Assembly: GCA_013375375.1 (NCBI GenBank)
Contig: JABXJX010000001.1
Span: 15,517-67,194, forward strand
Direction of reading: 5' to 3'
DNA from: Desulfobacterales bacterium
Lineage (GTDB): Bacteria > Desulfobacterota > Desulfobacteria > Desulfobacterales > C00003060
DNA length: 51,678 nt
Shown here: positions 39,199 to 48,163 of the stretch, piece by piece
Position numbering within the stretch: the first letter of the stretch is position 1
Layout of the letters: the number at the start of each line of letters is the position of its first letter
The notes under the pieces: generated by a model
Seen by the model: only the letters and a program-made list of their open reading frames with translations
What the model was told of the DNA's origin: nothing
The model's database searches: none
Made by a program: the position numbers and the translations under genes

Positions 39199-39924
39199 AT
39201 GCCCAAATCTAAACTGACTAAATCTATTCTGTCTCAGATTGATGCTGCGGTTAAGGTTTACGTGGAAAACCGAGATGACTTTAAGCATCTCGCAAAGACC
39301 TTGAGGGATGATCTGGTTGAAAACAAAAATCTTAGAAAATTCATTCATTCTACCAAATTCCGTGCGAAGAAGCCTGATAGTCTTCACGAGAAGCTGAAGC
39401 GACAAGCTATTGAGCGGATGGAGAAGGGTAAGCCATTTGAGATTACGAAAGACAATTTATTCAGCCAGATTACCGATCTTGCTGGTGTAAGAATTCTTCA
39501 TCTGCATACCAAACAAATGTCTGACATGCATTCAGCTATTCTGGATATTTTTCAAGAATACATGTACAGAGTCGTTCGCAAACCCGTAGCATATACATGG
39601 GATTTCGAAAACAAGCAGCTATTCGAAGACATGGGTTTAAAAACAAATATGCGTCGTTCCATGTACACAAGTATTCATTATGTTGTGGAGCCAAATCGAA
39701 GGACGAAATACCGGTGTGAGCTTCAGGTGAGAACATTAATGGAAGAAGTGTGGGGGGAAGTTTCCCATACCATCAACTATCCGGATCAAATTGATAGCGT
39801 AACATGTCAGGAGCAGCTAAGGGTGCTGGCCCGGGTTGCGTCAGGATGCACACGCCTAGTAGATTCAATCTTCCTTTCATACATAGAGCACGGAAAATTG
39901 GCCCCGAAAAAGCCGGGAAAATAG
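39199..39924 (+). CDS. RelA/SpoT-domain nucleotide pyrophosphokinase (synthetase-only)
   Basis: KFRAKKPDSLHEKLKR (RxKxxxSxxxK), ITDLAGVRILHL, RSMYTSIHYVV (YxSxH), CELQVRTLMEEVWGEVSH; no HD hydrolase domain. Confidence 0.92.
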   Translation: MPKSKLTKSILSQIDAAVKVYVENRDDFKHLAKTLRDDLVENKNLRKFIHSTKFRAKKPDSLHEKLKRQAIERMEKGKPFEITKDNLFSQITDLAGVRILHLHTKQMSDMHSAILDIFQEYMYRVVRKPVAYTWDFENKQLFEDMGLKTNMRRSMYTSIHYVVEPNRRTKYRCELQVRTLMEEVWGEVSHTINYPDQIDSVTCQEQLRVLARVASGCTRLVDSIFLSYIEHGKLAPKKPGK

Positions 39925-39944
39925 GGGACATTCTATGCTCTTCC

Positions 39945-40237
39945 TGTCAAGCGAAAAAATGCCCTCCTAAATATCTTGATAAATCAGCAAGATATAGATC
40001 TTCGCAAAATCGGTGCATACTTCTCCCATCAAGTGTAACGTGTTTACTCGGCGAGTCTCTCACCTGTAAGTGAACCTCATACCTTATCGTTACGTTTATC
40101 CGGCCTACTGCATTGAGCAGTCACCCATCATTCTTTATCCAGGTTACAAGGTTCGATGAGAGGCCCTGTTATTGTCCCGCCCGAGGTCATATGCCTCTAC
40201 GTTCGTGAACGGGCTCTCTCGCCGAAGAGTCTAAATA
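39945..40237 (-). other. right-end non-coding segment of IS110-family remnant, possible (inactive) bridge-RNA region
   Basis: Structured non-coding stretch downstream of the transposase remnant, including a perfect 8-bp hairpin ATATCTTG/CAAGATAT (39971-39995), CTCT-TCGGCG-AGAG and CGTT-CACG-AACG. Confidence 0.35.
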
Positions 40238-40753
40238 TTATTCTACGTTCAAGTAACCTGGATCAAAGGGCTCCTTTTTCTTCATCAAGGTCCATGCAAT
40301 GACTAACAGCTTTGCTGCAAGCTTCACGCGCATTTTGGTCCGGATGCCCTTTTCTCGCTCCCGGCCTCTGAGCAGTGTGGTGAAATAGGCCATAAAGCGA
40401 GTATTGGACACTGATGCGATAAGACCGGCTTGATATAGCGCATAGCGCAGATGCGCTTTACCCTTTTTTGAAATAACCGGTACAGCAGACGAGCTTTTCT
40501 GACCGCTTCGTTGAGCGCATAGATCAAGGCAGGCAAGCTTCAGGACTTGGCTTTGGTTTTCAAACCGATGAGCATTTCCTATGGCTGACAGAACAACAGC
40601 GGCAATGTATGGACCAAAACCCGGAATCGTCAAAAGTATCCTGTATTCATCAAAGCCCTTGCACAGTTGCTCGATAGAGGCTTCCACCTGGCTAATGTTT
40701 GGAACGGGGTCGGACCAAGCCAACTCGTTGACTTTACCTGACAATCTTTTCAA
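40238..40753 (-). pseudogene. IS110-family transposase, C-terminal (Transposase_20) part only
   Basis: LLTIPGFGPYIAAVVLSAIGNAHRFENQSQVLKLACLDL...VISKKGKAHLRYALYQAGLIAS; N-terminal DEDD catalytic domain absent. Confidence 0.85.
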
Positions 40754-40800
40754 ATTACTGTCAATTTCGACCTTAGAATGGTCTTTTTGTGGCTAAAATC

Positions 40801-40860
40801 ATCACCTTTCCTTCCTATGATATTCTTCCCTTCAAGCCAGTGGCGTATCATCCCCAGACC
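40801..40860 (+). pseudogene. fragment of a diverged mfd gene
   Basis: Encodes ITFPSYDILPFKPVAYHPQT, ungapped match to IVFPPYDILPFKPVAYHPQT of the intact mfd (42509-42568); 48/60 nt identical by manual count, most differences synonymous. Confidence 0.85.
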
Positions 40861-40869
40861 ATTTAAAAA

Positions 40870-40922
40870 ATGCGCAACAATGCGCAGATTACGCAAAATA
40901 ATAGTTGCGCATTATTGCGCAA
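40870..40922. promoter_or_regulatory. TGCGCAA operator array upstream of fic
   Basis: TGCGCAA at 40871, TGCGCA at 40881, and perfect inverted repeat TTGCGCA-TTAT-TGCGCAA (40905-40922). Confidence 0.75.
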
Positions 40923-40966
40923 TATGGTATGTTCCCTGATAAAACCTATCTTACTCAGGAGGCCAT

Positions 40967-42094
40967 ATGCTCTCTTTTACCCCCAGCAATAAAATAGAAA
41001 ATGAACTGAAGAGGCTCCAGGGGTTATTCGTGGAAACATATAAAGACCTGGAGGCTTTACCTCCTGACGAGGCAAGATATCTTCATCGTTTTGCCTTAAT
41101 CAGCAATATCGGAGCCTCCACCAGGATAGAAAATGCGGTTCTAACAGACCAAGAGATAGAATGGATCGATACGGCCTTGAACAAAAACGGTAAAGTAACC
41201 GCGTTTGAGGAGAAGAGAACTTTTATTCTGGATAAGTTGTCAAAAGATAGAGAACGAAGCGTTGAGGAGGTGGTTGGTTGCCGACAGGTGCTGACAACCG
41301 TCTACCTGCAAGCGAATGAACTTTTACCCTTAACGGAAGCTGTCATTCGGGGGCTTCATCATGATTTACTTCGATACCATCCCAAGGCTGCGAGTTATGC
41401 AGGAGGATATAAGACAACGCCGAGCCGAGTGGTTTCTATCAATCGCGACACTGGAGAAGAGCAGGTGGTTTTAGATCCATCTCCTCCGGGAGTTATCACG
41501 AGTACTGCAATGGCGGAGCTGGTGAAATGGTATAACAATGCCATCCGAGAACACCCTTGGCCCCTCTTGGTTGCCTCTGAGTTTGTTTTTCGATTCCTGG
41601 CCATCCACCCTTTCCAAGATGGTAATGGGCGGCTCGGGCGAGCCCTTTTTATTTTGGCCTTATTCCAGTCAGATGATAAGTATTTATCTGGTATTACCCC
41701 CTATATCGCCATTGACCGTCATGTTGAGCAAAACCGCCCCCTTTATTACGCCGTCCTTCATAAATGCTCTGGCGGCAGGTTTCAAGCTGAACCCACACAG
41801 TATAAGTTAGAGCCTTTAGCATGGTTTTTTATCAAGGCTATGGAATCTTCGTTAGCCGATGTTAAGTTCTACCGTAAGAAATATGCCAGCCTACAGAAGC
41901 TTTCAATATCGGCTCTGGCCGTTTTGAACTGCTTTAGATCCAGCCCGGAAAAACGCCTGAAGGTAGCTGAAATCGTAGAAGAGACGGAGCTACCCCGCCG
42001 CACCGTTCAATATGCCCTCAAGACACTTACCAGCCAACACTTTCTCAAGTCACTTGGGCGAGGAGCCGGAAGCCGTTATCAGCTTGTGTTTTGA
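40967..42094 (+). CDS. Fic-family protein with N-terminal inhibitory motif and C-terminal winged helix
   Basis: Fic motif IHPFQDGNGRLGR; STRIEN inhibitory (S/T)xxxE(G/N) motif; C-terminal VAEIVEETELPRRTVQYALKTLTSQHFLKSLGRGAGSRYQL HTH. Confidence 0.94.
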   Translation: MLSFTPSNKIENELKRLQGLFVETYKDLEALPPDEARYLHRFALISNIGASTRIENAVLTDQEIEWIDTALNKNGKVTAFEEKRTFILDKLSKDRERSVEEVVGCRQVLTTVYLQANELLPLTEAVIRGLHHDLLRYHPKAASYAGGYKTTPSRVVSINRDTGEEQVVLDPSPPGVITSTAMAELVKWYNNAIREHPWPLLVASEFVFRFLAIHPFQDGNGRLGRALFILALFQSDDKYLSGITPYIAIDRHVEQNRPLYYAVLHKCSGGRFQAEPTQYKLEPLAWFFIKAMESSLADVKFYRKKYASLQKLSISALAVLNCFRSSPEKRLKVAEIVEETELPRRTVQYALKTLTSQHFLKSLGRGAGSRYQLVF

Positions 42095-42283
42095 TGTAGG
42101 AAGAATGGTTCACATCCTATCCACGCCCGCCCCCTTGAATCAGCCGACATAGTGTCATATAGAATACGGGGGGCTTCGCCCTGATTGGAATACTGGAGTG
42201 GTGGAGTGGATGGCGCAAATCAGTTGTCGCTGAAAGATGTGTGACTGTAATAAGGTACAGAATTTTGAAGACATGGACATTTT

Positions 42284-45200
42284 ATGAAACTCTTGGGTCA
42301 TTCTATTGCTGATTTGCTGGAGATGATCCGGCATGCATCGGGGCGGGTCAATTGTACCGGGCTGTCAGGGGCCGAGCAGGCTTACCTGTTGTGCCGATTA
42401 TATGCCGGGCTCAATCGCCCTGTTTTTGTCCTTTGTGCAGGAACTAAAGAGGCCGAACTTCTCGCTGCAGACATTAGGTTTTTTTCCAATACATCCGACA
42501 TTCCCGTCATCGTGTTCCCACCCTACGACATTCTTCCCTTCAAGCCTGTGGCCTATCACCCCCAAACCGCATGCAAGCGCATTGAAGCGCTCTACCGAAT
42601 GCTAACCGACCATCAACCCCCGATCATTATAACCACGATCTCTGCCCTTCTTCAAAAGGTGATTCCCAGGCAGGTCGTGTCCCGGTTTGCAGAATATGTC
42701 GTGGCGGGTGAGGGGATTGATCGGGAGGCGCTTATCCGAAAACTGATTCAAGGCGGATACCAAGAAACAGCCCTGGTAGAGGACCCAGGTGATTTTGCCG
42801 TCCGTGGGGGACTGATCGATCTCTTCCCACCCCTTTATCCTGATCCGATCCGCATTGAATTCTTTGGTGACATGGTAGAGTCGATAAGGACGTTTTCAGC
42901 AACGGACCAGAAATCATTAACGTCTCGGCCCGAGATTACCATCCTGCCGGCAACAGAGACCGTCTTGGATCCATCAGAGATAGACCAGGTCGCCGAGCGG
43001 GTTCGCAAACAGGGCGAAGCCCTTGAGATGCCTGGTATGCGTATTGAAGAAGTCATAGACAGGCTCAGAAGCCTGGATCAATTCCCTGGGATCGGAGGAC
43101 TCATATCTCTCATCTATCCTTTGTTGGACACATTATTCGATTATTGCCCGAGACAGTCCTTGCCGGTCCTGATCGATCCCGGGACCATTGAAAGGCAGGC
43201 CCTTGACACTGAAGAAGCAATAACCAAGAGTTATCTTTCGGCCCGCAGTGACGGCAAATTGTGTGTAGAACCTGAAGACCTCTATCTGCCCTGGTCTGAA
43301 GTAGATGCCGGACTTAGCCGTAGAGCCCATCTTGTCTTCAGGATGGTTCCCGTAGCAGATATTGATGCTGCGACCTGCGACCTAACAGTTGGACATAATG
43401 ATCTCATTATCCAACAGCTCAAGGCCAGGGGACAACCAGGGGAATTGTTACGGCCCTTGGTAGACTGGATTAACCGTGTTCGTGGAAACGGTTTGGCTGC
43501 ACATCTTGTTTGTCGGACCAAAAAACAGGCTCAGCGCATGGAGGAGCTTCTCATGCCGTATGGGATTCGTCCTCAACTCCTCGAGACTTTCCAAGAACGC
43601 GTCGAGGCACCTATCATATGTTTGGGGGAGGTCTCCTCCGGGTTCATCTGGGCCCGGGAAGGCCTTGCTATCATAACCGAAGATGAGATCTTTGGTGCCA
43701 AGCGCCGGCTCCCAAAGGTCTCAAGAAAAGAGGCAAAGGCCCGATGGGCCACTTTTGAAGACCTAAAAACAGGCGATCTTGTCGTCCATGTGGAACACGG
43801 TATTGGCCGGTACAACGGGCTCATCAAACTTGAGGTGGCAGATATTGCTAATGATTTCCTTACGATAGAATACAGGGATTCAGACAGGCTCTACGTGCCG
43901 GTGGACCGCATGAACTGCATGCAAAAATATGTCGGTGTGGACGGCATTGCCCCGCGTTTGGACAAGATGGGAGGCAAATCGTGGGGGCGGGTGAAGGACC
44001 GGGTGAAAAAATCGATCCAGAAGATGGCCGGTGAGCTCCTTAAACTCTACGCTTGGCGCAAGGTTCAGAAGGGACATCCATTTTCACCGCTGGGCCGCTA
44101 TTTTCGAGACTTTGAGGCTGCGTTCGATTATGCCGAGACACCTGATCAGGGGCGGGCTATCGAGGAGGTCATGGCAGATATGGAATCTCCAGTGCCCATG
44201 GATCGGCTGGTTTGTGGTGATGTAGGTTATGGCAAGACCGAGGTCGCCCTGCGTGCAGCATTCAGAGCGGTCTGGGACCACAAGCAGGTGGCGTTTCTGG
44301 TCCCGACGACGATCCTTGCCGAGCAGCATTTCCATACCTTTAAGAATCGATTTGAGCCGTATCCGGTTATCATCGAGAGCCTGAGCAGGTTTCGCTCTCC
44401 CAGCAAACAGCGAGCTGTTGTACGAAAACTAAAGGAAGGGCAAGTGGACATTGTCATTGGGACTCATCGCCTTTTGCAAAAAGATATCGGCTTTAAGGAT
44501 ATAGGGCTGCTTATTATCGACGAAGAGCAGAGGTTCGGTGTAGCCCACAAGGAAAGGCTAAAAAAACTCCGTCGATCAGTGGACGTCCTCGCCATTACCG
44601 CCACGCCCATACCCAGGACACTGCACATGTCTTTGATGGGCGCCAGGGACCTGAGCGTCATTGCAACACCGCCGGAGTACCGTTATTCTATAAAGACGTA
44701 CATATGCCCGTTTGACGATACAGTGGTAACAGAGGCGATTCATAGAGAACTTAAACGAGGAGGCCAAATATTTTTTGTCCACAACAATATCAGTACTATT
44801 TGGGGGGTGGCCAGTCACCTTGAAAGGCTGGTACCGGGTCTGCGGATTGGGGTAGCCCACGGACGCCTAAGTGATGAGGAGCTGGAAGAGGTTATGCTCG
44901 AGTTCTTGCATCGTGAAATTGATCTTTTGGTCTGTACCAGTATCATAGAGTCAGGGCTCGATTTTCCGGCGGCCAATACCATTTTGATCAACCGGGCCGA
45001 CAAATTCGGTCTGTCCCAGATCTATCAGCTTCGAGGTCGCGTGGGCCGGGCAGATGAGCAGGCATATGCCTATCTATTCATACCGCATGAGAGCGCCTTG
45101 ACAAAGGATGCTCAGAAGCGGCTTAAGGTCCTTATGGAACACAGCGATCTTGGGGCAGGTTTTCAGATCGCCATGAGTGACCTGCAGATAAGAGGGGGCG

Positions 45201-45751
45201 GCACCATTCTCGGGGCCTCGCAGTCCGGGCGCATTGCGTCGGTGGGCTACGAGATGTATCTTCAACTCATGGAACGCACCATTAATGAGATGAAAGGGGA
45301 GCCTGTTGAACCAGAGGTGGAACCGGAGATTAAAGTGAACCAATCGGCCTACATCCCTGAAACATATGTATCTGATATTGACCAGAGGCTGGTATCTTAC
45401 AAACGTTTAGCCAGGATGACCGAACCAACTGAAGTTGTGGAGTTTAATGAAGAACTCAGGGACCGGTTCGGCGCTCTTCCTGAGCCGGCAAGAGTTCTTC
45501 TGGACAAGATCATGCTGAAAGTGATGTGCAAGAAGATAGGTATCCAGCGCTTGGACTTGGTCGATCAAAGACTCGTCCTCTCCTTTTCCGGGGATTGCCG
45601 CTTGGGGCCGGAGAAAATAACCTGTTTCATCCAAAGAGACCCTATGCAATTCCGGCTAACGCCGGATGGGGTGCTCGAGGTGTTAATGCCGTCTGGTGAG
45701 CCTGCGAACCCCTTGGAAGCAGCCAAAAAGGTCTTGCAAGATCTGGCCTGA
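42284..45751 (+). CDS. mfd: transcription-repair coupling factor Mfd
   Basis: LKTGDLVVHVEHGIGRYNGLIKLEV; RLVCGDVGYGKTEVALRAAFRAV; IIDEEQRFGVAHKERLK; ATPIPRTLHMSLMGARDLSVI; QIYQLRGRVGRADEQAYAYL. Confidence 0.98.
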   Translation: MKLLGHSIADLLEMIRHASGRVNCTGLSGAEQAYLLCRLYAGLNRPVFVLCAGTKEAELLAADIRFFSNTSDIPVIVFPPYDILPFKPVAYHPQTACKRIEALYRMLTDHQPPIIITTISALLQKVIPRQVVSRFAEYVVAGEGIDREALIRKLIQGGYQETALVEDPGDFAVRGGLIDLFPPLYPDPIRIEFFGDMVESIRTFSATDQKSLTSRPEITILPATETVLDPSEIDQVAERVRKQGEALEMPGMRIEEVIDRLRSLDQFPGIGGLISLIYPLLDTLFDYCPRQSLPVLIDPGTIERQALDTEEAITKSYLSARSDGKLCVEPEDLYLPWSEVDAGLSRRAHLVFRMVPVADIDAATCDLTVGHNDLIIQQLKARGQPGELLRPLVDWINRVRGNGLAAHLVCRTKKQAQRMEELLMPYGIRPQLLETFQERVEAPIICLGEVSSGFIWAREGLAIITEDEIFGAKRRLPKVSRKEAKARWATFEDLKTGDLVVHVEHGIGRYNGLIKLEVADIANDFLTIEYRDSDRLYVPVDRMNCMQKYVGVDGIAPRLDKMGGKSWGRVKDRVKKSIQKMAGELLKLYAWRKVQKGHPFSPLGRYFRDFEAAFDYAETPDQGRAIEEVMADMESPVPMDRLVCGDVGYGKTEVALRAAFRAVWDHKQVAFLVPTTILAEQHFHTFKNRFEPYPVIIESLSRFRSPSKQRAVVRKLKEGQVDIVIGTHRLLQKDIGFKDIGLLIIDEEQRFGVAHKERLKKLRRSVDVLAITATPIPRTLHMSLMGARDLSVIATPPEYRYSIKTYICPFDDTVVTEAIHRELKRGGQIFFVHNNISTIWGVASHLERLVPGLRIGVAHGRLSDEELEEVMLEFLHREIDLLVCTSIIESGLDFPAANTILINRADKFGLSQIYQLRGRVGRADEQAYAYLFIPHESALTKDAQKRLKVLMEHSDLGAGFQIAMSDLQIRGGGTILGASQSGRIASVGYEMYLQLMERTINEMKGEPVEPEVEPEIKVNQSAYIPETYVSDIDQRLVSYKRLARMTEPTEVVEFNEELRDRFGALPEPARVLLDKIMLKVMCKKIGIQRLDLVDQRLVLSFSGDCRLGPEKITCFIQRDPMQFRLTPDGVLEVLMPSGEPANPLEAAKKVLQDLA

Positions 45752-45871
45752 CATGATAGCGGGGTGCCACTGGTCATTGGTCATTGGTCACTGGTCATTG
45801 GACTACTGATTTCTGCTTATTACCTATTATTGCTTACTGCTTACTTCGCTCTGGCCTATGCAGATTGAAAA

Positions 45872-46810
45872 ATGAGAAACCATAGAAAAATACTGATTGA
45901 AGCTCTTATCTTATTCCTGCTTATTTCAGGGTGCTCCGACAAGGGCACTTCGGTTGAAAATCAAGTGGTGATCCGCGTGGGTGACCGCGTGCTCACCTTG
46001 GCCGAATTCAACGAGTATTTTGAGCCGATCGGAATGAACCGTGACAAAGAACAGGCCAAAAATAGTATTGCCGTACGAGATTCTCGACTTGCCTTCCTTT
46101 TACAACTCGTTGAGGAGATGATCGTTCTAAGGCGGGCCGATGAACTCGGCCTATATATCTCGTCCCAAGAATTGGATGAGGCCGTGCATGATTTTCAAAA
46201 GAATAGTTCTGAAACGGGCTTTGAACGTCTATTTCTCAAGCAGGCAATTTCCCCTGAGGCATGGAAAGAAATGCTCAAGAGACGGCTACTGGTAGAAAAG
46301 GTAATCAACAAAGAGCTTTTAAAAGAGGTTTCGATTACACCGCAAGAAATAAAGGATTATTATGACAAACACTGGAAGGAATGGAGCTATGGGGAAGAGG
46401 TGCGAGTCCGCCACATTTTGCTCCCAAGCGAGGATCAGGCAAAGAAGATCTCAGAACAGCTTCAAAACGGCGATGACTTTGCCACATTGGCCCGTCTCCA
46501 TTCTGTAGCACCGGAGGCAAAAGAGGGCGGAGATATGGGGTATGTGGTCCGTGGTCAACTTCCCGAATGCCTTGAAAAACCGATTTTCAAGCTGGAACAG
46601 GGGGGGGTGAGTCCGGTGGCTAAGACATCCTATGGGTTTCACATTTTTCAGGTCATCGAAAAAAGAAGGACGACTAAGCCGGAGATCGAGGATTACATCG
46701 AAAGAATTAAGAAGAACATACGGAGGGAAAGAGTGGAGAAAGCTTATGGGCCATGGTTGGCCAAACTCCGATCACGGTATCATATCGAGATCAACCAGGG
46801 AATAATTTGA
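45872..46810 (+). CDS. parvulin-type peptidylprolyl isomerase, lipoprotein
   Basis: Lipobox LLISGC; VRVRHILLPSEDQAKKISEQLQNGDDFATLARLHSVAPEAKEGGDMGYVVRGQLPECLEKPIFKLEQGGVSPVAKTSYGFHIFQV. Confidence 0.9.
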   Translation: MRNHRKILIEALILFLLISGCSDKGTSVENQVVIRVGDRVLTLAEFNEYFEPIGMNRDKEQAKNSIAVRDSRLAFLLQLVEEMIVLRRADELGLYISSQELDEAVHDFQKNSSETGFERLFLKQAISPEAWKEMLKRRLLVEKVINKELLKEVSITPQEIKDYYDKHWKEWSYGEEVRVRHILLPSEDQAKKISEQLQNGDDFATLARLHSVAPEAKEGGDMGYVVRGQLPECLEKPIFKLEQGGVSPVAKTSYGFHIFQVIEKRRTTKPEIEDYIERIKKNIRRERVEKAYGPWLAKLRSRYHIEINQGII

Positions 46811-46909
46811 TGCCTCACAAGTTTTATAACTTACTAATCAGAAACTTTCCTATTCGACATTGGTTTGGGCACATGATATCTTTTCCTCTATTCCGAGTCT
46901 CCCGGGCTG

Positions 46910-47009
46910 GTGTTTTTTGCAACTTATCTGAGGGGGCATTCCTTGCCCCCTCCGCATTCTCCCGCAAGCGGGAGCTGCGGTCTCCCCCACAGATAAGTCA
47001 CAAAAACAC
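46910..47009. repeat. large imperfect inverted repeat with two internal hairpins (cloverleaf-like)
   Basis: Outer arms GTGTTTTTTG-CA-ACTTATCTG (46910-46930) and CAGATAAGT-CA-CAAAAACAC (46990-47009); inner hairpins GAGGGGGCA/TGCCCCCTC and CCGCA..CTCCCG-CAAG-CGGGAG..TGCGG. Confidence 0.9.
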
Positions 47010-47108
47010 GGCGCCCTACCGCCGGTCATTCCGGAAAAGACATCATTGTGCCCTATCTATGATGTTGGGTGATTAATGTACTTCTTAGTATGAGCAAAGC
47101 GAACTAAC

Positions 47109-48101
47109 TTGATGAAGAGACGATCGATTCAAATAAGGTTTTTCAATTTTTTTATCATCCTGTGCAGCGTGGCTTTAGGAACTGTGGCAGGTTACGCTGA
47201 ACTGGCAGATCGCATTGTGGCCGCAGTCAACGATGATGTCATCACCCTTTCAGAATTAGATGAAGCCGTTGAGCCTTATGTCCTGAAAATACGTGAGGCT
47301 CATTATCCGCAAGAGGTGGAGCGCAGGATGCTATTCAAGCTTCGTGAGGATATCTTGAACAAAATGATCGACCACAAGTTGACCGATCAGGAAACCGAAA
47401 AATTGCGTGTATCGGTTGACGACAACGAGGTGGATCAGCACATAGAACAGATCAAGAAAGAACATTTCCTAACAGATAAAGAACTAAGGAAGTCTCTTGC
47501 AGTCGAAGGCTATTCTTTGGAAGAGTATCGTAAACAGATCAAAGAGCAGATACTTCGGATCAAGCTTCTCAATATTAAGGTTAAATCTAAGATTGCTATC
47601 ACTGAAAAAGACATTCGTGATTATTATGAAAAGCACAAGGAAAGCTATCAGGGAGCGGATAAATACCACCTCCGCACGATCCTGATAAAGGTGCCGGCGT
47701 CGGCTAATGTCGATCCAAACAAGGCGGCACGTGAAAAGATCGAATTAATTGCAAAAGAGTTGAAGTCCGGGGCGGATTTTGATGAACTGGCTAAGCGATA
47801 TTCACAGGACAGCACTGCCGCGACAAGAGGAGACCTTGGTCTATTTACCCTGGATGAGCTTTCAGTCGAATTTCGGGAGATCGTCCGAAATATGGCGGAA
47901 GGCCAAATCAGTCCGATTTTACAGACGACGGTGGGGTATCAGATCCTCATGCTTCAAGAGATAAAGAAAATGCCGAGAAAAACCTTGAAGGAGGCCAGAA
48001 TAGAGATTCACGAAAAGCTGTACCGTCAGTTAGTGGAAGAGAAATACAAAGGGTGGCTAAAGGCGCTTAGGGGTCGGTCCTATGTGAAGATTATTAGGTG
48101 A
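47109..48101 (+). CDS. SurA-like periplasmic chaperone/peptidylprolyl isomerase
   Basis: Signal peptide; ADRIVAAVNDDVITLSELDEAVEPY SurA N-terminal motif; parvulin domain YHLRTILIKVPAS...ARGDLGLFTLDELSVEFREIVRNMAEGQISPILQTTVGYQILML. Confidence 0.9.
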   Translation: MMKRRSIQIRFFNFFIILCSVALGTVAGYAELADRIVAAVNDDVITLSELDEAVEPYVLKIREAHYPQEVERRMLFKLREDILNKMIDHKLTDQETEKLRVSVDDNEVDQHIEQIKKEHFLTDKELRKSLAVEGYSLEEYRKQIKEQILRIKLLNIKVKSKIAITEKDIRDYYEKHKESYQGADKYHLRTILIKVPASANVDPNKAAREKIELIAKELKSGADFDELAKRYSQDSTAATRGDLGLFTLDELSVEFREIVRNMAEGQISPILQTTVGYQILMLQEIKKMPRKTLKEARIEIHEKLYRQLVEEKYKGWLKALRGRSYVKIIR

Positions 48102-48163
48102 AGCTTAGTCGGCATTACATCCATAACTTTAGTTCACTTTAGGCACTTAGAAAGAAATAGAAT

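Noticed and set aside
39804-40073. 89-aa plus-strand ORF overlapping the RelA/SpoT gene end
   Set aside because: Alternate frame of the RelA/SpoT gene running into IS110 non-coding end; no independent support.
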